This document shows, piece after piece, positions 17,438 through 26,882 of a DNA stretch of 64,000 nt. A program made the position numbers and the translations under genes. The notes beneath the pieces are model-generated. The model had not been told where the DNA came from. It saw only the letters and a program-made list of their open reading frames with translations, and made no database searches. The DNA comes from Gammaproteobacteria bacterium (GTDB lineage Bacteria > Pseudomonadota > Gammaproteobacteria > Eutrophobiales > Eutrophobiaceae), in NCBI GenBank assembly GCA_003250975.1, contig QKIY01000002.1:62001-126000 (forward strand), read 5' to 3'. Position 1 is the stretch's first letter, and the number at the start of each line of letters is the position of its first letter.

Positions 17438-18505
17438 ATGAATAATAAAATCATTGTGAATAATGACTTTATACGGGTCAAGCTGCTATGCAAGTTACCT
17501 GTAGCGCACCTGAGAAAGCAATTGCCGAAAGAACAGCCTGTCTGGGGAAAATGCAAGTTCATTTTTGATAAAGATGAGCGGAATTATGACTGGTTGGTGG
17601 TTTATGATGACCTCCCTCCCAGTGGCACGGAAAGAAGATCATTAAGGAAGGAAGTCCTTGCCTGTCCCAGGCAACATACAATGTTAGTAACGACCGAACC
17701 CTCTTCTATCAAGGCCTATGGCCAAGCTTATACTGCGCAATTTGGATGTGTATTAACCTCGCAGGAAAAATGGGCCCTGTCACACCCCGACAAAATTTAT
17801 TCCCAGTCAGCAAATCACTGGTTTTACGGCACCGGTTCTAAACATCAAGTTAACTATAACGTATTGAAAAAACGTGTTGCGCCTGAAAAGACCGGCTTGA
17901 TATCCATGGTCTGGTCCGGAAAATCAGAAAGATTTACCCTGCACTGGAAGCGGTACAGGTTCATGCGCGAAATACGTAAAGCAATGCCTGAACTGGAATT
18001 ATTTGGCAGGGACATACGTCCCATGGATGACAAGGCAGAAGCACTTGACAAGTATAAATATCATATCGCAATTGAAAATCATATTTCCCTTCACCACTGG
18101 ACGGAAAAATTGGCAGATTGCTTTCTAGGCTTTACCTTGCCGTTTTATTACGGCTGTCCGAACATAACTGATTACTTCCCTGAAAAAAGCTTTATTCCGA
18201 TTGATATTGAAAATTTTCACCAGACGGTAAAAAAAATATCCCAGGCTATTAAAAACGATGAATATGAAAAAAGGCTATCCTACCTTATTGAAGCAAGGCG
18301 CCTAGTGCTTGAGGAATATAATTTATTTGCCGTCGTAAGTCGCGAAATTGAGAAAAGACATGCTTCGGGCCTGACTGTATCCGGAACGCAGATCTTAATG
18401 TCCAGATATGCACTCAGAAGAGAAAAACCACTAATAATATTCAGACAGGGACTCGAAAAGGCAAGAAACAGGCTTTTTCATACCATAAAATCACATAGAT
18501 GGTGA
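17438..18505 (+). CDS. GT10-like (fucosyltransferase fold) glycosyltransferase
   Basis: The C-terminal half of this 355-residue protein carries the hallmark GT10 sequence: YHIAIENHIS (about 207-216), WTEKLADCFLG (about 220-230), and LPFYYGCPNITDYFPEKSFI (about 233-252). The family transfers fucose or related sugars from GDP-sugars to glycans. No signal peptide or membrane helix is seen, so it acts on the cytosolic face, probably in surface glycan synthesis. It is an orphan: no neighbouring glycan genes. The actual sugar is unknown. Confidence 0.82.
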   Translation: MNNKIIVNNDFIRVKLLCKLPVAHLRKQLPKEQPVWGKCKFIFDKDERNYDWLVVYDDLPPSGTERRSLRKEVLACPRQHTMLVTTEPSSIKAYGQAYTAQFGCVLTSQEKWALSHPDKIYSQSANHWFYGTGSKHQVNYNVLKKRVAPEKTGLISMVWSGKSERFTLHWKRYRFMREIRKAMPELELFGRDIRPMDDKAEALDKYKYHIAIENHISLHHWTEKLADCFLGFTLPFYYGCPNITDYFPEKSFIPIDIENFHQTVKKISQAIKNDEYEKRLSYLIEARRLVLEEYNLFAVVSREIEKRHASGLTVSGTQILMSRYALRREKPLIIFRQGLEKARNRLFHTIKSHRW

Positions 18506-18531
18506 ATCCCTTGTTGGGCAGCAAGCCTGAA

Positions 18532-19314
18532 TTAATAGGATATGCTTTCAACCCGGTTGCCACCCTGCTCCTTTGCTGCCTTTACAGCTTTCAGAGCTAT
18601 TGCAATGATATTATCTATTGTAGTTGTAGTCGCAGCTGCCCCATGGTCAGAAACAGGCTTAAAAGAAGTTACACCGATGCTTGCTGTTATTCGAACCGGT
18701 TTATGGTTTTCATCATGACTCAAGCTCAATCCTTCAATCAGTGATCTGATTCGCTTTGAAATTACCAATGCGGAATCAATGCTTGTTTCCGGAAGAAAGG
18801 TGACAAATCTGTCATTATCATAGCGAGTAATAATGTCATTGACCCTGGAATTATCCGACAGTATTTCGGAAATATCCCTGATGAGTCTGTCGCTGTATTT
18901 ATAACCGTATTTATCCCTGATATGTATAAATTGATCGATATCCAGGACAACACAACCCAGGTCACGTTTGTATCTGTAGCTTCGTGCCAGTTCTTTTTCT
19001 GCCAGGTAAAAAAAATGTCTCCTGTTATATAACTGTGTCAGCTCATCTGTTATGGACATCAACTGGATTTTGCCATATGCCTCCTGCAGCTTTCTCAGGA
19101 TGTCTTTTATGAAAAAATAGATTACGACGAGCAGAGCAAGAAATACAATAATTACCGTTACCGCAATAACATTGACATTAAGCGGCAAATCACCATAGAT
19201 AATCAGCCCCATTAAAACAAGAAATATGCCAGTTAGTGCGAATAGACTGGTTTTTCTCGCGGCCCCCAGCCTGAACTTGAATTTGTCCTCTTTTTTATTG
19301 CTTTTGTTATGCAT
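18532..19314 (-). CDS. Membrane GGDEF protein with degenerate active site
   Basis: The 260-residue protein has two N-terminal transmembrane helices (about 22-42 and 48-70) and one GGDEF domain. The catalytic loop is RYDNDRF instead of RYGGDEF, losing both glycines and the catalytic acid, so cyclase activity is unlikely. An RVND I-site lies exactly five residues before the loop, as in functional inhibitory sites. It may therefore be a c-di-GMP receptor. It converges on the GT10 gene (26-base gap) and lies downstream of tRNA-Cys on the same strand. Confidence 0.82.
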   Translation of the reverse strand: MHNKSNKKEDKFKFRLGAARKTSLFALTGIFLVLMGLIIYGDLPLNVNVIAVTVIIVFLALLVVIYFFIKDILRKLQEAYGKIQLMSITDELTQLYNRRHFFYLAEKELARSYRYKRDLGCVVLDIDQFIHIRDKYGYKYSDRLIRDISEILSDNSRVNDIITRYDNDRFVTFLPETSIDSALVISKRIRSLIEGLSLSHDENHKPVRITASIGVTSFKPVSDHGAAATTTTIDNIIAIALKAVKAAKEQGGNRVESISY

Positions 19315-19429
19315 GCAATATATCCAGAATCAATTGTTCATGAGATTGCGTAACATACTGATTATAGACCAAGTTGTGTAGAAAAAGACGGGTTTATTGT
19401 GATTTATCGCAACAAATAAAATGGCCATA

Positions 19430-19504
19430 TGGAGGCTGGGGTTGGATTCGAACCAACATGGGCGATGTTGCAGATCGCTGCATAAGATATTTTGCTACCC
19501 AGCC
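19430..19504 (-). tRNA. tRNA-Cys(GCA)
   Basis: The minus strand folds into a cloverleaf: acceptor stem GGCTGGG/CCCAGCC, T arm GTTGG-TTCGAAT-CCAAC, anticodon arm GCGAT-CTGCAAC-ATCGC with anticodon GCA, discriminator T and an encoded CCA end (19430-19432). The layout matches E. coli tRNA-Cys closely. Length 75 bases. It is followed by the GGDEF gene about 115 bases downstream. Confidence 0.95.
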
Positions 19505-19608
19505 AAGACAATGGTAAATATAGGGATAAATTACCATTTTTCAAGGCGTACTTCTGAATAATACAAGGTCAGGAATTTACTAAACATAATAATACCCGGA
19601 GGTTACAA

Positions 19609-20016
19609 GTGTTTGCCAAACCATATTGCTACTTAATCGTAATGATTTCATTATATTTTTTGTCTCCGGTTCATGTCAGAAGCAATGAAAGAATGTCTGA
19701 CGAACAAATGCAGCAAATGATGGAACAGGCAGAAAAAATGGGGCAATGTATGCAAGGTATTGATGAATCAGCCATCAATGAGCTTGCTGCCATGAGTGAG
19801 AAGATGCAGGCTGAAATTAAAGAACTTTGCGAGGCAGGCAATCGCAAAGAAGCAGAAAAGAGAGCCATAAAATTGGGAACCGAAATAGCAAATTCAAGAC
19901 AAATGAAAGAACTGCAGAAATGCGGCGCCATGGCCCGGCAAATGATGCATAATATGCCTTCGGTTACGGAGAATATGGAAAAAAATAATTCACATGTATG
20001 TGATCAATATCAATAA
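19609..20016 (+). CDS. Secreted helical Met/Glu-rich small protein
   Basis: The 135-residue product starts at GTG 19609 behind a GGAGG ribosome binding site. A signal peptide (about 1-24) precedes a mature chain that is almost entirely helical and rich in Met, Glu, Gln and Lys (MSDEQMQQMMEQAEKMGQC), with four cysteines. It resembles uncharacterised periplasmic helical proteins; Met and Cys content could suit metal binding, but that is a guess. Confidence 0.7.
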   Translation: MFAKPYCYLIVMISLYFLSPVHVRSNERMSDEQMQQMMEQAEKMGQCMQGIDESAINELAAMSEKMQAEIKELCEAGNRKEAEKRAIKLGTEIANSRQMKELQKCGAMARQMMHNMPSVTENMEKNNSHVCDQYQ

Positions 20017-20062
20017 AAGCTGTTATAGAAACGCAAAAACAAGGATGATCCGGAAACCCGGC

Positions 20063-20704
20063 TTAAACAAAGGGGGGAAATAATTCTACTTGGTCTGACA
20101 GGTATGAATTTAAATCCTCATAAAGATATTTCAGCTCGAGGGCGACATACCTTTCAAAAAGCCTCACGAGAAGCAACCTGATTTCCGGCTTAATATCAAT
20201 ATCCCGGCAGGATTCCCAGAATGCTTCAAAAATTGATTCAGGTCTTAAGGGGTTTCCTAGATAGCTTATATCAACTCCCTCAAGCAGATTATTCAGTTTC
20301 TTATCGAGATTAAGAAGGGCTGATTGACAGTCTTCATTTACCTTGTCGACAGTTGATTCCAGTGCCTTGCCTTCGACAGTATCCTTTTCTTCTGTAAAGG
20401 AAATATGACCAACTTTTGATAGAGTACAGTCCGCGTATTGTTTTTTTACACAGTTCCTGACACGGTACTGATATATCGAGGTAAATCGATTCTTGAACCG
20501 GACGAGTATTTCATATTTTTTAAGACGTATTATACGTACAGCGTCACGATACTGGGATGCCTTTTCATTCGATTTTTCATTTTTAGCCAAATCATAAAGA
20601 GTGTCCTCAACGTTCTCCATCATCAGGGACATTGAGGATCCTATGCGATCACTCATAAATTCGCCGCACTGGTTAAAAATGGTTTCTGGCATATTTATAT
20701 TCAT
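20063..20704 (-). CDS. Short DUF1631-like protein
   Basis: The 213-residue cytosolic protein resembles the start of the DUF1631 family (long proteobacterial proteins of about 700 residues): the segment DTLYDLAKNEKSNEKASQYRD... followed by IIRLKKYEI is typical. The C-terminal part ending in LYEDLNSYLSDQ is consistent with a compact version rather than a truncated gene, since no continuation is found downstream. Function of the family is unclear. Confidence 0.55.
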   Translation of the reverse strand: MNINMPETIFNQCGEFMSDRIGSSMSLMMENVEDTLYDLAKNEKSNEKASQYRDAVRIIRLKKYEILVRFKNRFTSIYQYRVRNCVKKQYADCTLSKVGHISFTEEKDTVEGKALESTVDKVNEDCQSALLNLDKKLNNLLEGVDISYLGNPLRPESIFEAFWESCRDIDIKPEIRLLLVRLFERYVALELKYLYEDLNSYLSDQVELFPPFV

Positions 20705-20870
20705 TAAATAACTGTCTAGTTAAGGACCGTCAATTTAGCAATACTGTGTTTGCATTAGTGAGAAATAGGTATCAAACTATTGTAATTAAAGGAGAAATAT
20801 ACCCTGAACAAGGTAGGGGAAATACGGCGGGAATGATTCGTCGGGTTGATAAGATATCTGATTCGGTGCG

Positions 20871-21590
20871 CTACTTTTCCTTCAACATTTTGATTATTTC
20901 ATCTTCTCCAAGCGGATCCATACTCTTTACTTTCAGGCTTTCATTCCATTCCTTGGCAAAATCACGTTGAAGCCTGATGTTGATCATGGCCGTAATTGAC
21001 ATGGCACAAAATGCCCCTAAGCTAGCCAATGCCATATCTTTTTGTGCGTCCCAGACATCTCCCTGTGTGCCCAGATAAGCTATTCCCAGATCACCTCCGA
21101 AAATTTCTGCAGCCCCCCACTCGATTAATTCAAAGAACGCAGAGGTCGACATCGTCAAATCCAGGGGAAGAAAATAACCCCAGAAACCCCTTACCTGCAC
21201 AATCCTGACAAAAAGTTCACGTACAGGATACGCGAGTAGCAAACCGTAGCAAAAATGAATTAAGCGATCATAATGGTTGCGTTCAAAACCAAACAGGTCA
21301 TTGGGGCTGAATCCAAAAGCATTCAATATCCATTGATCGTAGGGGGTCTTTGAATACGTATAATGCGCCCCCAGTTCATGTAGAAAAAGAAAAAGAAAAA
21401 TCATCGTATAAGAGACACGTGAAAGTGGAAATTTCTTCCAGGAAATCAGAATTAAAATTGCTCCCACAAACACCAGAGCATTTTCAAGCGCCCAATCCGC
21501 TCTGTCATAGGGATTAATGGCCAGCACAATCCACCATATGCTAAAAATTATGCTCCAACCCAGGAGATATTGATTATGATTAATATGCAT
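20871..21590 (-). CDS. YjdF/DUF2238 inner-membrane protein
   Basis: The 239-residue protein has about six transmembrane helices and the family motifs LHELGAHYTYSKTPYD, RNHYDRLIHFCYG and GTQGDVWDAQKDM. DUF2238 proteins (E. coli YjdF) are inner-membrane proteins of unknown function; the conserved His, Glu, Asp and Tyr residues suggest a hydrolase or metal site in the membrane. Length is normal for the family. Likely its own transcription unit. Confidence 0.88.
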   Translation of the reverse strand: MHINHNQYLLGWSIIFSIWWIVLAINPYDRADWALENALVFVGAILILISWKKFPLSRVSYTMIFLFLFLHELGAHYTYSKTPYDQWILNAFGFSPNDLFGFERNHYDRLIHFCYGLLLAYPVRELFVRIVQVRGFWGYFLPLDLTMSTSAFFELIEWGAAEIFGGDLGIAYLGTQGDVWDAQKDMALASLGAFCAMSITAMINIRLQRDFAKEWNESLKVKSMDPLGEDEIIKMLKEK

Positions 21591-21692
21591 ATGTTTTCTT
21601 CCAGTACAAAAACTCTGGTTTATTATAAACTTTTCCCGAAATCATAATGATTATTATAATCCAGAGAAATTTCCATAACTGAACGCTGAGAA

Positions 21693-23090
21693 TCACGGAG
21701 CATGAATCTTCCCGCGCGCAACTGAAAAATATAGCCCTGGAAGGCATAACATAGCTGCGATACTGAAAGATATCTGTATGGCTTTCTGTAACAAGGCATA
21801 GTTTTCTGGCACTATTTCCACCTGACCAATAAAGAGAGCGAATACCAGCGCTACCAGCATCATGCTGCTCATCTGGCCGAGTACCCGCATCGTCGCAATA
21901 GAACCGGATGCACTCCCGTAATAACGTTTTTCAATTGAGCTCATGATTGCATTGACATTTGGCGACGAAAAAAGGCTGAAACCCATACCGGTAATGATTA
22001 GTGCGGATGCGAGATAAGGCAGGGAGTTGACTCCATTTAGTACTGCAAGCATAGTTAGTCCTGTTGCTGTCAATAACATGCCGGCAGAGGCAATTATGCG
22101 TGGCTCGATCCTATCTGACAGCCTCCCGGTGAAAGGCGAGAAAACCGCCATGGTCAGGGGTTGAATCATCATAAACAGGCCCGCGCTTGATGGCGACATC
22201 CCTTTTAGATATTGCAAGTAGAGGCTAACCAGAACTACGTTGGCAAACGTTGCCGTATAGATCATCAATGATGCCAGACTGGAACGGGTAAATACTTTGT
22301 TTGTAAAAAAGAGCTTTACATCAAATATAGGTTCGGCAGTGTGCCGGGCAACATTAAAAAATATTGTCATTCCCAGAATCCCTGCCATCACTGAAACCAG
22401 GGCATAAAGTTCAGGCAAGCCGGACACACCGATGCAAAGACAGAAAATTGATACCGAGTAAAGTATTGCACCCCTGATATCAAATGCCCCTGCATCTTCG
22501 GATATCCATTCACCCGGCACCCAGAAAAAACCGATTAACAACACAATGATAGCTAGCGGGACATGAAAAATAAAACTTGCCCGCCAGCCGAAAAATTCAA
22601 TCAAAAATCCTCCTGCAACTGGTCCGAAAGTCAGCCCCAGGTAGATCATGGATACTGTCAGACCTATTGCACGCCCCCTCTTTTGCGGAGGAAAAATGGA
22701 TGAAATTATTGCAATCTGTGTCGCGTACAACATGGCAGCACTAACGCCCTGCAGAAAACGGGCAAAAATCAATATATTTCCATCGGGTGCAGCAGCGGCC
22801 AGTAATGAAGTCAGAATAACGCTTGATGTCCCCATCATAAACAGGCGCTTCCTTCCGTACATATCGGCAAGCCGTCCAAATATGAGTACAAACGTAGCAC
22901 TTGCCATGAGGTAAGCCATAGGGATCCAGCTCAACATCACAGCATGGATATTCAGGTCCTTGGCAATTTCCGGCAAGGCAACGTTCGCAGCAGACAGCAT
23001 CAAGGGCGTGGCAAATGCGTTCAGGAGCACCATCACCAGTGCTGCATTACGTATCCTGTCCTGCACTTTCTCTTCGTTCATAGTCAGCAT
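21693..23090 (-). CDS. MFS drug exporter, DHA2 (EmrB/QacA) type
   Basis: The 465-residue protein has about 14 transmembrane helices and the MFS loop motif GRLADMYGRKRLF near residues 72-84, plus the antiporter motif segment GLTFGPVAGGFLIE near 150-163. This is typical of the proton-driven DHA2 exporters. The substrate is unknown and no membrane-fusion partner (EmrA) is adjacent. An alternative start at the fourth codon (ATG) is possible. Divergent from ppiC. Confidence 0.85.
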   Translation of the reverse strand: MLTMNEEKVQDRIRNAALVMVLLNAFATPLMLSAANVALPEIAKDLNIHAVMLSWIPMAYLMASATFVLIFGRLADMYGRKRLFMMGTSSVILTSLLAAAAPDGNILIFARFLQGVSAAMLYATQIAIISSIFPPQKRGRAIGLTVSMIYLGLTFGPVAGGFLIEFFGWRASFIFHVPLAIIVLLIGFFWVPGEWISEDAGAFDIRGAILYSVSIFCLCIGVSGLPELYALVSVMAGILGMTIFFNVARHTAEPIFDVKLFFTNKVFTRSSLASLMIYTATFANVVLVSLYLQYLKGMSPSSAGLFMMIQPLTMAVFSPFTGRLSDRIEPRIIASAGMLLTATGLTMLAVLNGVNSLPYLASALIITGMGFSLFSSPNVNAIMSSIEKRYYGSASGSIATMRVLGQMSSMMLVALVFALFIGQVEIVPENYALLQKAIQISFSIAAMLCLPGLYFSVARGKIHAP

Positions 23091-23159
23091 TATTATTTAA
23101 TCATGACATTATCATTGTTATCATTGTTCGGTATTTAAACCAAAAGATGGAGAATAACA

Positions 23160-23441
23160 TTGGCCAAAGCAAGTGCAAGACATATCCTAGTTGATACAGA
23201 AGCCCAGTGTGAGGAGCTTAAAAAAAAGATTGAATCCGGCGCAGATTTTGCCGAGATCGCCAAACAGCATTCAAAATGCCCCTCGGGCAGGCGCGGCGGG
23301 GATCTGGGTGAATTCAGCCCCGGGCAAATGGTGAAGGAATTTGACGAAGTTGTCTTCAGTGCTGCGTTAAACCAAGTACATGGCCCGGTAAAAACCCAGT
23401 TCGGTTACCATCTGCTTGAGATTACCGGCCGTACCGATTAG
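23160..23441 (+). CDS. ppiC: Parvulin-type peptidyl-prolyl isomerase PpiC
   Basis: The 93-residue single-domain parvulin starts at TTG 23160 after a GGAG site; the product opens MAKASARHILV as in E. coli PpiC. The conserved signatures CPSGRRGGDLGEF and GPVKTQFGYHLLEI are present. It catalyses cis-trans isomerisation of prolyl bonds in the cytosol. The next ATG is far downstream and would remove the essential first strand, so the TTG start is required. It converges with trhO. Confidence 0.93.
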   Translation: MAKASARHILVDTEAQCEELKKKIESGADFAEIAKQHSKCPSGRRGGDLGEFSPGQMVKEFDEVVFSAALNQVHGPVKTQFGYHLLEITGRTD

Positions 23442-23467
23442 CCAAGAAGGCAATAAGATTCCCGGCA

Positions 23468-24418
23468 TCAGATTTTTTCTAGCCGGGAATTATTCTGTTC
23501 TTTCCCGATATGATCATCATTACGGGCCTCGGCGAGTTTTACCTGGCGCTGGCGCTCAGCCAGCCTTTGACGCCTTTCATCCGTTAGATCATCGTAACAA
23601 TAGGGACAGGATATCCCCTCTTCATATTTATCAGATGCCTGTTCCACTGCCGATAATGGCATCCGGCATGAATAACACATGATATGCTCGCCCTTTTCAA
23701 GATCCCTGTTTACCGCCACCCGACCATCAAAGACAAAACATTCACCTTGCCAGAGATTTTCATCAGGTGTGACCACTTCAAGATATTTGAGTATACCCCC
23801 TTTAAGGTGATACACCTCATCAAAGCCCTGGTTCAGCAAATAGGAAGTCGCCTTTTCACACCGGATGCCACCGGTACAAAACATGGCTATTTTTTTATGT
23901 TTACAGGTAGCAAGCGATCTCCGGACATACTCCGGAAATTCCCGGAAGTTTCCCGTATCCGGCGAAATTGCGTTTTTGAAGGTGCCAACTGTGTACTCAT
24001 ACCGGTTGCGTGTATCAATAACAAGGACTTCCGGATCAAGCAGGAGCTTGTTCCAGGTATCTGCATTCACATGTCTGCCCGTTTTCTGGCTTGGATCGAT
24101 ATCTGGCTGTCCCATGGTTACAATTTCCTTTTTGATCCTGATCTTCAGCCTGTGAAAAGGCATTTGTAATGCATGAGATTCCTTATATTCCATGTCTTGG
24201 AATCTTTCATCATTCCTGAAAAATGCCAGCAGAGATTCAATCCCAACCCTGCTGCCGGCGATAGTTCCGTTAATTCCTTCTTTTGCTACGATGATGGTGC
24301 CTTTAATGCCGGCCTGTTCGCATCGCTCATACAGACGGTCATGGAGTGCATCAGTATCCTGTACACTGACAAACCTGTAAAAAGTGGCGATAACGAATAC
24401 TGGTTTCGGGTTATTCAT
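23468..24418 (-). CDS. trhO: tRNA uridine-34 hydroxylase TrhO (rhodanese-like)
   Basis: The 316-residue protein has the TrhO/YceA layout: an N-terminal acylphosphatase-like domain (GIKGTIIVAKEGINGTIAG), a rhodanese domain with active loop CTGGIRCEKA (Cys near 185) and a C-terminal cysteine cluster (CYSCRMPL, CPYCY) that likely binds zinc. TrhO hydroxylates uridine 34 of tRNA in an oxygen-dependent route to 5-oxyacetyluridine. Monocistronic as far as can be seen. Confidence 0.93.
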   Translation of the reverse strand: MNNPKPVFVIATFYRFVSVQDTDALHDRLYERCEQAGIKGTIIVAKEGINGTIAGSRVGIESLLAFFRNDERFQDMEYKESHALQMPFHRLKIRIKKEIVTMGQPDIDPSQKTGRHVNADTWNKLLLDPEVLVIDTRNRYEYTVGTFKNAISPDTGNFREFPEYVRRSLATCKHKKIAMFCTGGIRCEKATSYLLNQGFDEVYHLKGGILKYLEVVTPDENLWQGECFVFDGRVAVNRDLEKGEHIMCYSCRMPLSAVEQASDKYEEGISCPYCYDDLTDERRQRLAERQRQVKLAEARNDDHIGKEQNNSRLEKI

Positions 24419-24782
24419 CTTGCTGGCAGTACGGGTTAGTATCGGGTTGCTATTCTTAAAACAGTGCCCTGAAATGTCAATACATCATATATTATTAAGA
24501 CTAAATGCAGTGTCTGATTCATGCCGGAGATATTCGGCAACAGGCGTGTAATCTATACAAATACAGGTACTCCACTATCTTTCTGGCAATTTTGATACAG
24601 AGTTGAATACTGTACGGAGAGGTCAGCTAAATCTAGCTGCCATAGTTGTGTGAATCATTGGTTCTGTTTATGCTGCAGTCTTGTTATGTATGTTCAACTA
24701 TTTGATTTATAATGTTTTTATCCAAATTACCGCTCAAATTACTTTCCCCGAGATTTGATGGATTTATTTTTCGATAACTCTC
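24419..24782. other. 364-base intergenic region upstream of the MoxR gene
   Basis: No gene or stable RNA is recognised here. A perfect -10 hexamer TATAAT lies at 24708-24713 facing the MoxR-type gene, about 75 bases before its start, with only weak -35 candidates (TTGTTA at 24681-24686 is too far at 21 bases). I see no long inverted repeats. Confidence 0.5.
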
Positions 24783-25679
24783 ATGCATGATGTACCCATG
24801 GAAAAATCTATAGATCATCTGCGCAGCAGCCTCGAGAAACAGGGGTATATTGCCGAGGATACCCTGGTGATGACCCTCTTATTAATGGAACAACTCAAGC
24901 GCCCCCTCCTCATAGAGGGGGAAGCAGGCGTCGGGAAGACAGAAATCGCCAAAAGTCTGGCGGCCGTGCACAGTTGCCCCCTGATCCGCCTACAGTGTTA
25001 TGAAGGTCTGGATACGAACGCCGCAGTATACGAGTGGAATTATTCGCATCAGTTACTCTCTATCAAACTACAGGAATCCCTAGATAAAATGGCTAACATA
25101 GACGAGTCAGGGATCTTTTCTGAAAAGTATCTGCTTGAGCGTCCACTCTTGAAAGCCATACGTCAGGACATCCGGCCGGTTTTACTTATTGATGAAGTAG
25201 ACCGCGCGGATGAAGCTTTCGAGGCCTACATGCTGGAATTACTCTCGGATTTCCAGATTAGTATTCCCGAACTTGGCACAATCAAGGCTCATACCATTCC
25301 CCTGGTAATACTGACGTCCAATGGCACACGGGAACTGAGTGACGCCCTTCGGCGGCGCTGTGTTTACCATTACCTGGATTACCCGGACGCAGAAAAAGAA
25401 CTGGAAATCATACGCCGGAAAATACCCGGGATCGCCTCGAACCTCTCCAGGCAGATTGTTAACTTCGTACAAAAACTTCGCCTCACAGAACTCAGGAAAA
25501 AGCCGGGTGTCGCCGAGACGCTGGACTGGTCTGCAGCATTGCTGGGACTCAACCTGGAAAACCAAGAACTGACGAGTGATATCGTGTACAAAACAAGATC
25601 CTGCCTCTTGAAAACCCAGGATGACATCCTGACTCTTACCGAAAACAATATCAGGGGCTTGTTGAAAGAGAGTCAATGA
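24783..25679 (+). CDS. MoxR-family AAA+ ATPase (CoxD-like)
   Basis: The 298-residue ATPase has Walker A GEAGVGKTE near 41-49, Walker B LLIDEVDRADE near 135-145, and sensor motifs (ILTSNGTREL, DALRRRC). This is the MoxR/CoxD class that works with a VWA-domain partner as a metal- or cofactor-insertion chaperone. The stop overlaps the start of the VWA gene by 4 bases. In CO dehydrogenase clusters the pair matures the Mo/Cu site; no such cluster is here. A second ATG at 24798 (MEKSIDHL) is a possible start. Confidence 0.88.
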   Translation: MHDVPMEKSIDHLRSSLEKQGYIAEDTLVMTLLLMEQLKRPLLIEGEAGVGKTEIAKSLAAVHSCPLIRLQCYEGLDTNAAVYEWNYSHQLLSIKLQESLDKMANIDESGIFSEKYLLERPLLKAIRQDIRPVLLIDEVDRADEAFEAYMLELLSDFQISIPELGTIKAHTIPLVILTSNGTRELSDALRRRCVYHYLDYPDAEKELEIIRRKIPGIASNLSRQIVNFVQKLRLTELRKKPGVAETLDWSAALLGLNLENQELTSDIVYKTRSCLLKTQDDILTLTENNIRGLLKESQ

Positions 25680-26815
25680 ACTTGCAATTTTCTCATGAAA
25701 GATTGCTTGGCTTCATGAATCACCTCCGCCAACAAGGTTATATATTGGGCATCGGTGAAACTATAGATGCTTATAAGGCAATAAACCAAGGACTCATTCA
25801 CGATGAGACATACACACGCAACACCATTCGAAGCCTGAGCTGCAGAGACCCTGATGAATGGAAACGTTTTGACCAGTTATTCGACCGGTACTGGCACCCT
25901 GAACGGAATCAACAGGAGCCAGATCAGAATAACAATTTCTGGTTTTTTAAGAAGAAAGAACCGAAGAAAGTCCAAACAGGGCTCTCAGGCACGACAGAAT
26001 ATACGAATCATTTCACAGAAGAACTTTCTGAATTCACAGGGGCAGGCGCGGGAAAACAAAAGAGCATCAGTAAAGCCGATTTCAGATTTCTTAACGATCG
26101 AAATGCAGCTAGAAAAATTGAAAGTCTGGCTGAGCAACTGGCCCTGATGTTGCGCAAGAAAATGAAACGCCGGTCTATCACTGCTAATAGGGGCAACCGG
26201 ATCGATATACGTAAAACCTTGCGGGGGAACATGAAATATGGCGGATTGCCACTGAAACCACTCTTTGCCAAGAAACAGCGGGAAGAACCCCATATCATTC
26301 TCTTGCATGATGTTTCTCATTCTATGGCGTGGAATAATCCCCTGCTTTTTCGATTCACCCGTGGCCTGGTCCGTGCCTTCAGGACAAGCGATGCCTTTGT
26401 CTTTCACATCCGGCTTTTTTGTGTGACTTCACTTTTCAGGGAACAGTCCATCGCCACCATGAAAGACCGGCTGGAAGAAAAGAATCATCTCTGGATGGGC
26501 GGCACATGTATTGCAGAATCCATAGATTACTTTATCAGCCATTACGGCAAAACCATCCGGCCGGATAGCATAGTCATCATCATCAGCGATGGATTCGATA
26601 CGAATGAAATATATTATCTCAACAAGGTTATCTCGGATCTGAAAGGCCGCTGCCGCCAAGTCCTATGGCTGAATCCCATGTTAGGCCGGGAAGGATTTAA
26701 CTTGGATAGGGACTTTGAACAACACATTGTGCCAGTACTCGACCTGCTGGCACCTGCACACAGCCTGGATGCCCTCAAGCAGACTGTCAGGCATATTGCC
26801 CGCACATGCCATTAG
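25676..26815 (+). CDS. VWA domain protein (CoxE-like)
   Basis: The 379-residue protein has an N-terminal helical region, a basic middle with an RGN..DIRKTLR segment (about 167-180), and a C-terminal VWA domain with the MIDAS metal site LHDVSHSM (DxSxS) near 213. It is the standard partner of MoxR ATPases. The gene overlaps the ATPase gene (ATGA). Cytosolic. The target protein is unknown; the orphan molybdopterin oxidoreductase at 41-43 kb is one speculative client. Confidence 0.85.
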   Translation: MNLQFSHERLLGFMNHLRQQGYILGIGETIDAYKAINQGLIHDETYTRNTIRSLSCRDPDEWKRFDQLFDRYWHPERNQQEPDQNNNFWFFKKKEPKKVQTGLSGTTEYTNHFTEELSEFTGAGAGKQKSISKADFRFLNDRNAARKIESLAEQLALMLRKKMKRRSITANRGNRIDIRKTLRGNMKYGGLPLKPLFAKKQREEPHIILLHDVSHSMAWNNPLLFRFTRGLVRAFRTSDAFVFHIRLFCVTSLFREQSIATMKDRLEEKNHLWMGGTCIAESIDYFISHYGKTIRPDSIVIIISDGFDTNEIYYLNKVISDLKGRCRQVLWLNPMLGREGFNLDRDFEQHIVPVLDLLAPAHSLDALKQTVRHIARTCH

Positions 26816-26882
26816 CCCTTGAAATCCATCAGATTAACCGCATATTGGTATCGTTGATTTTTACCCGGGAAAATAGACATCT

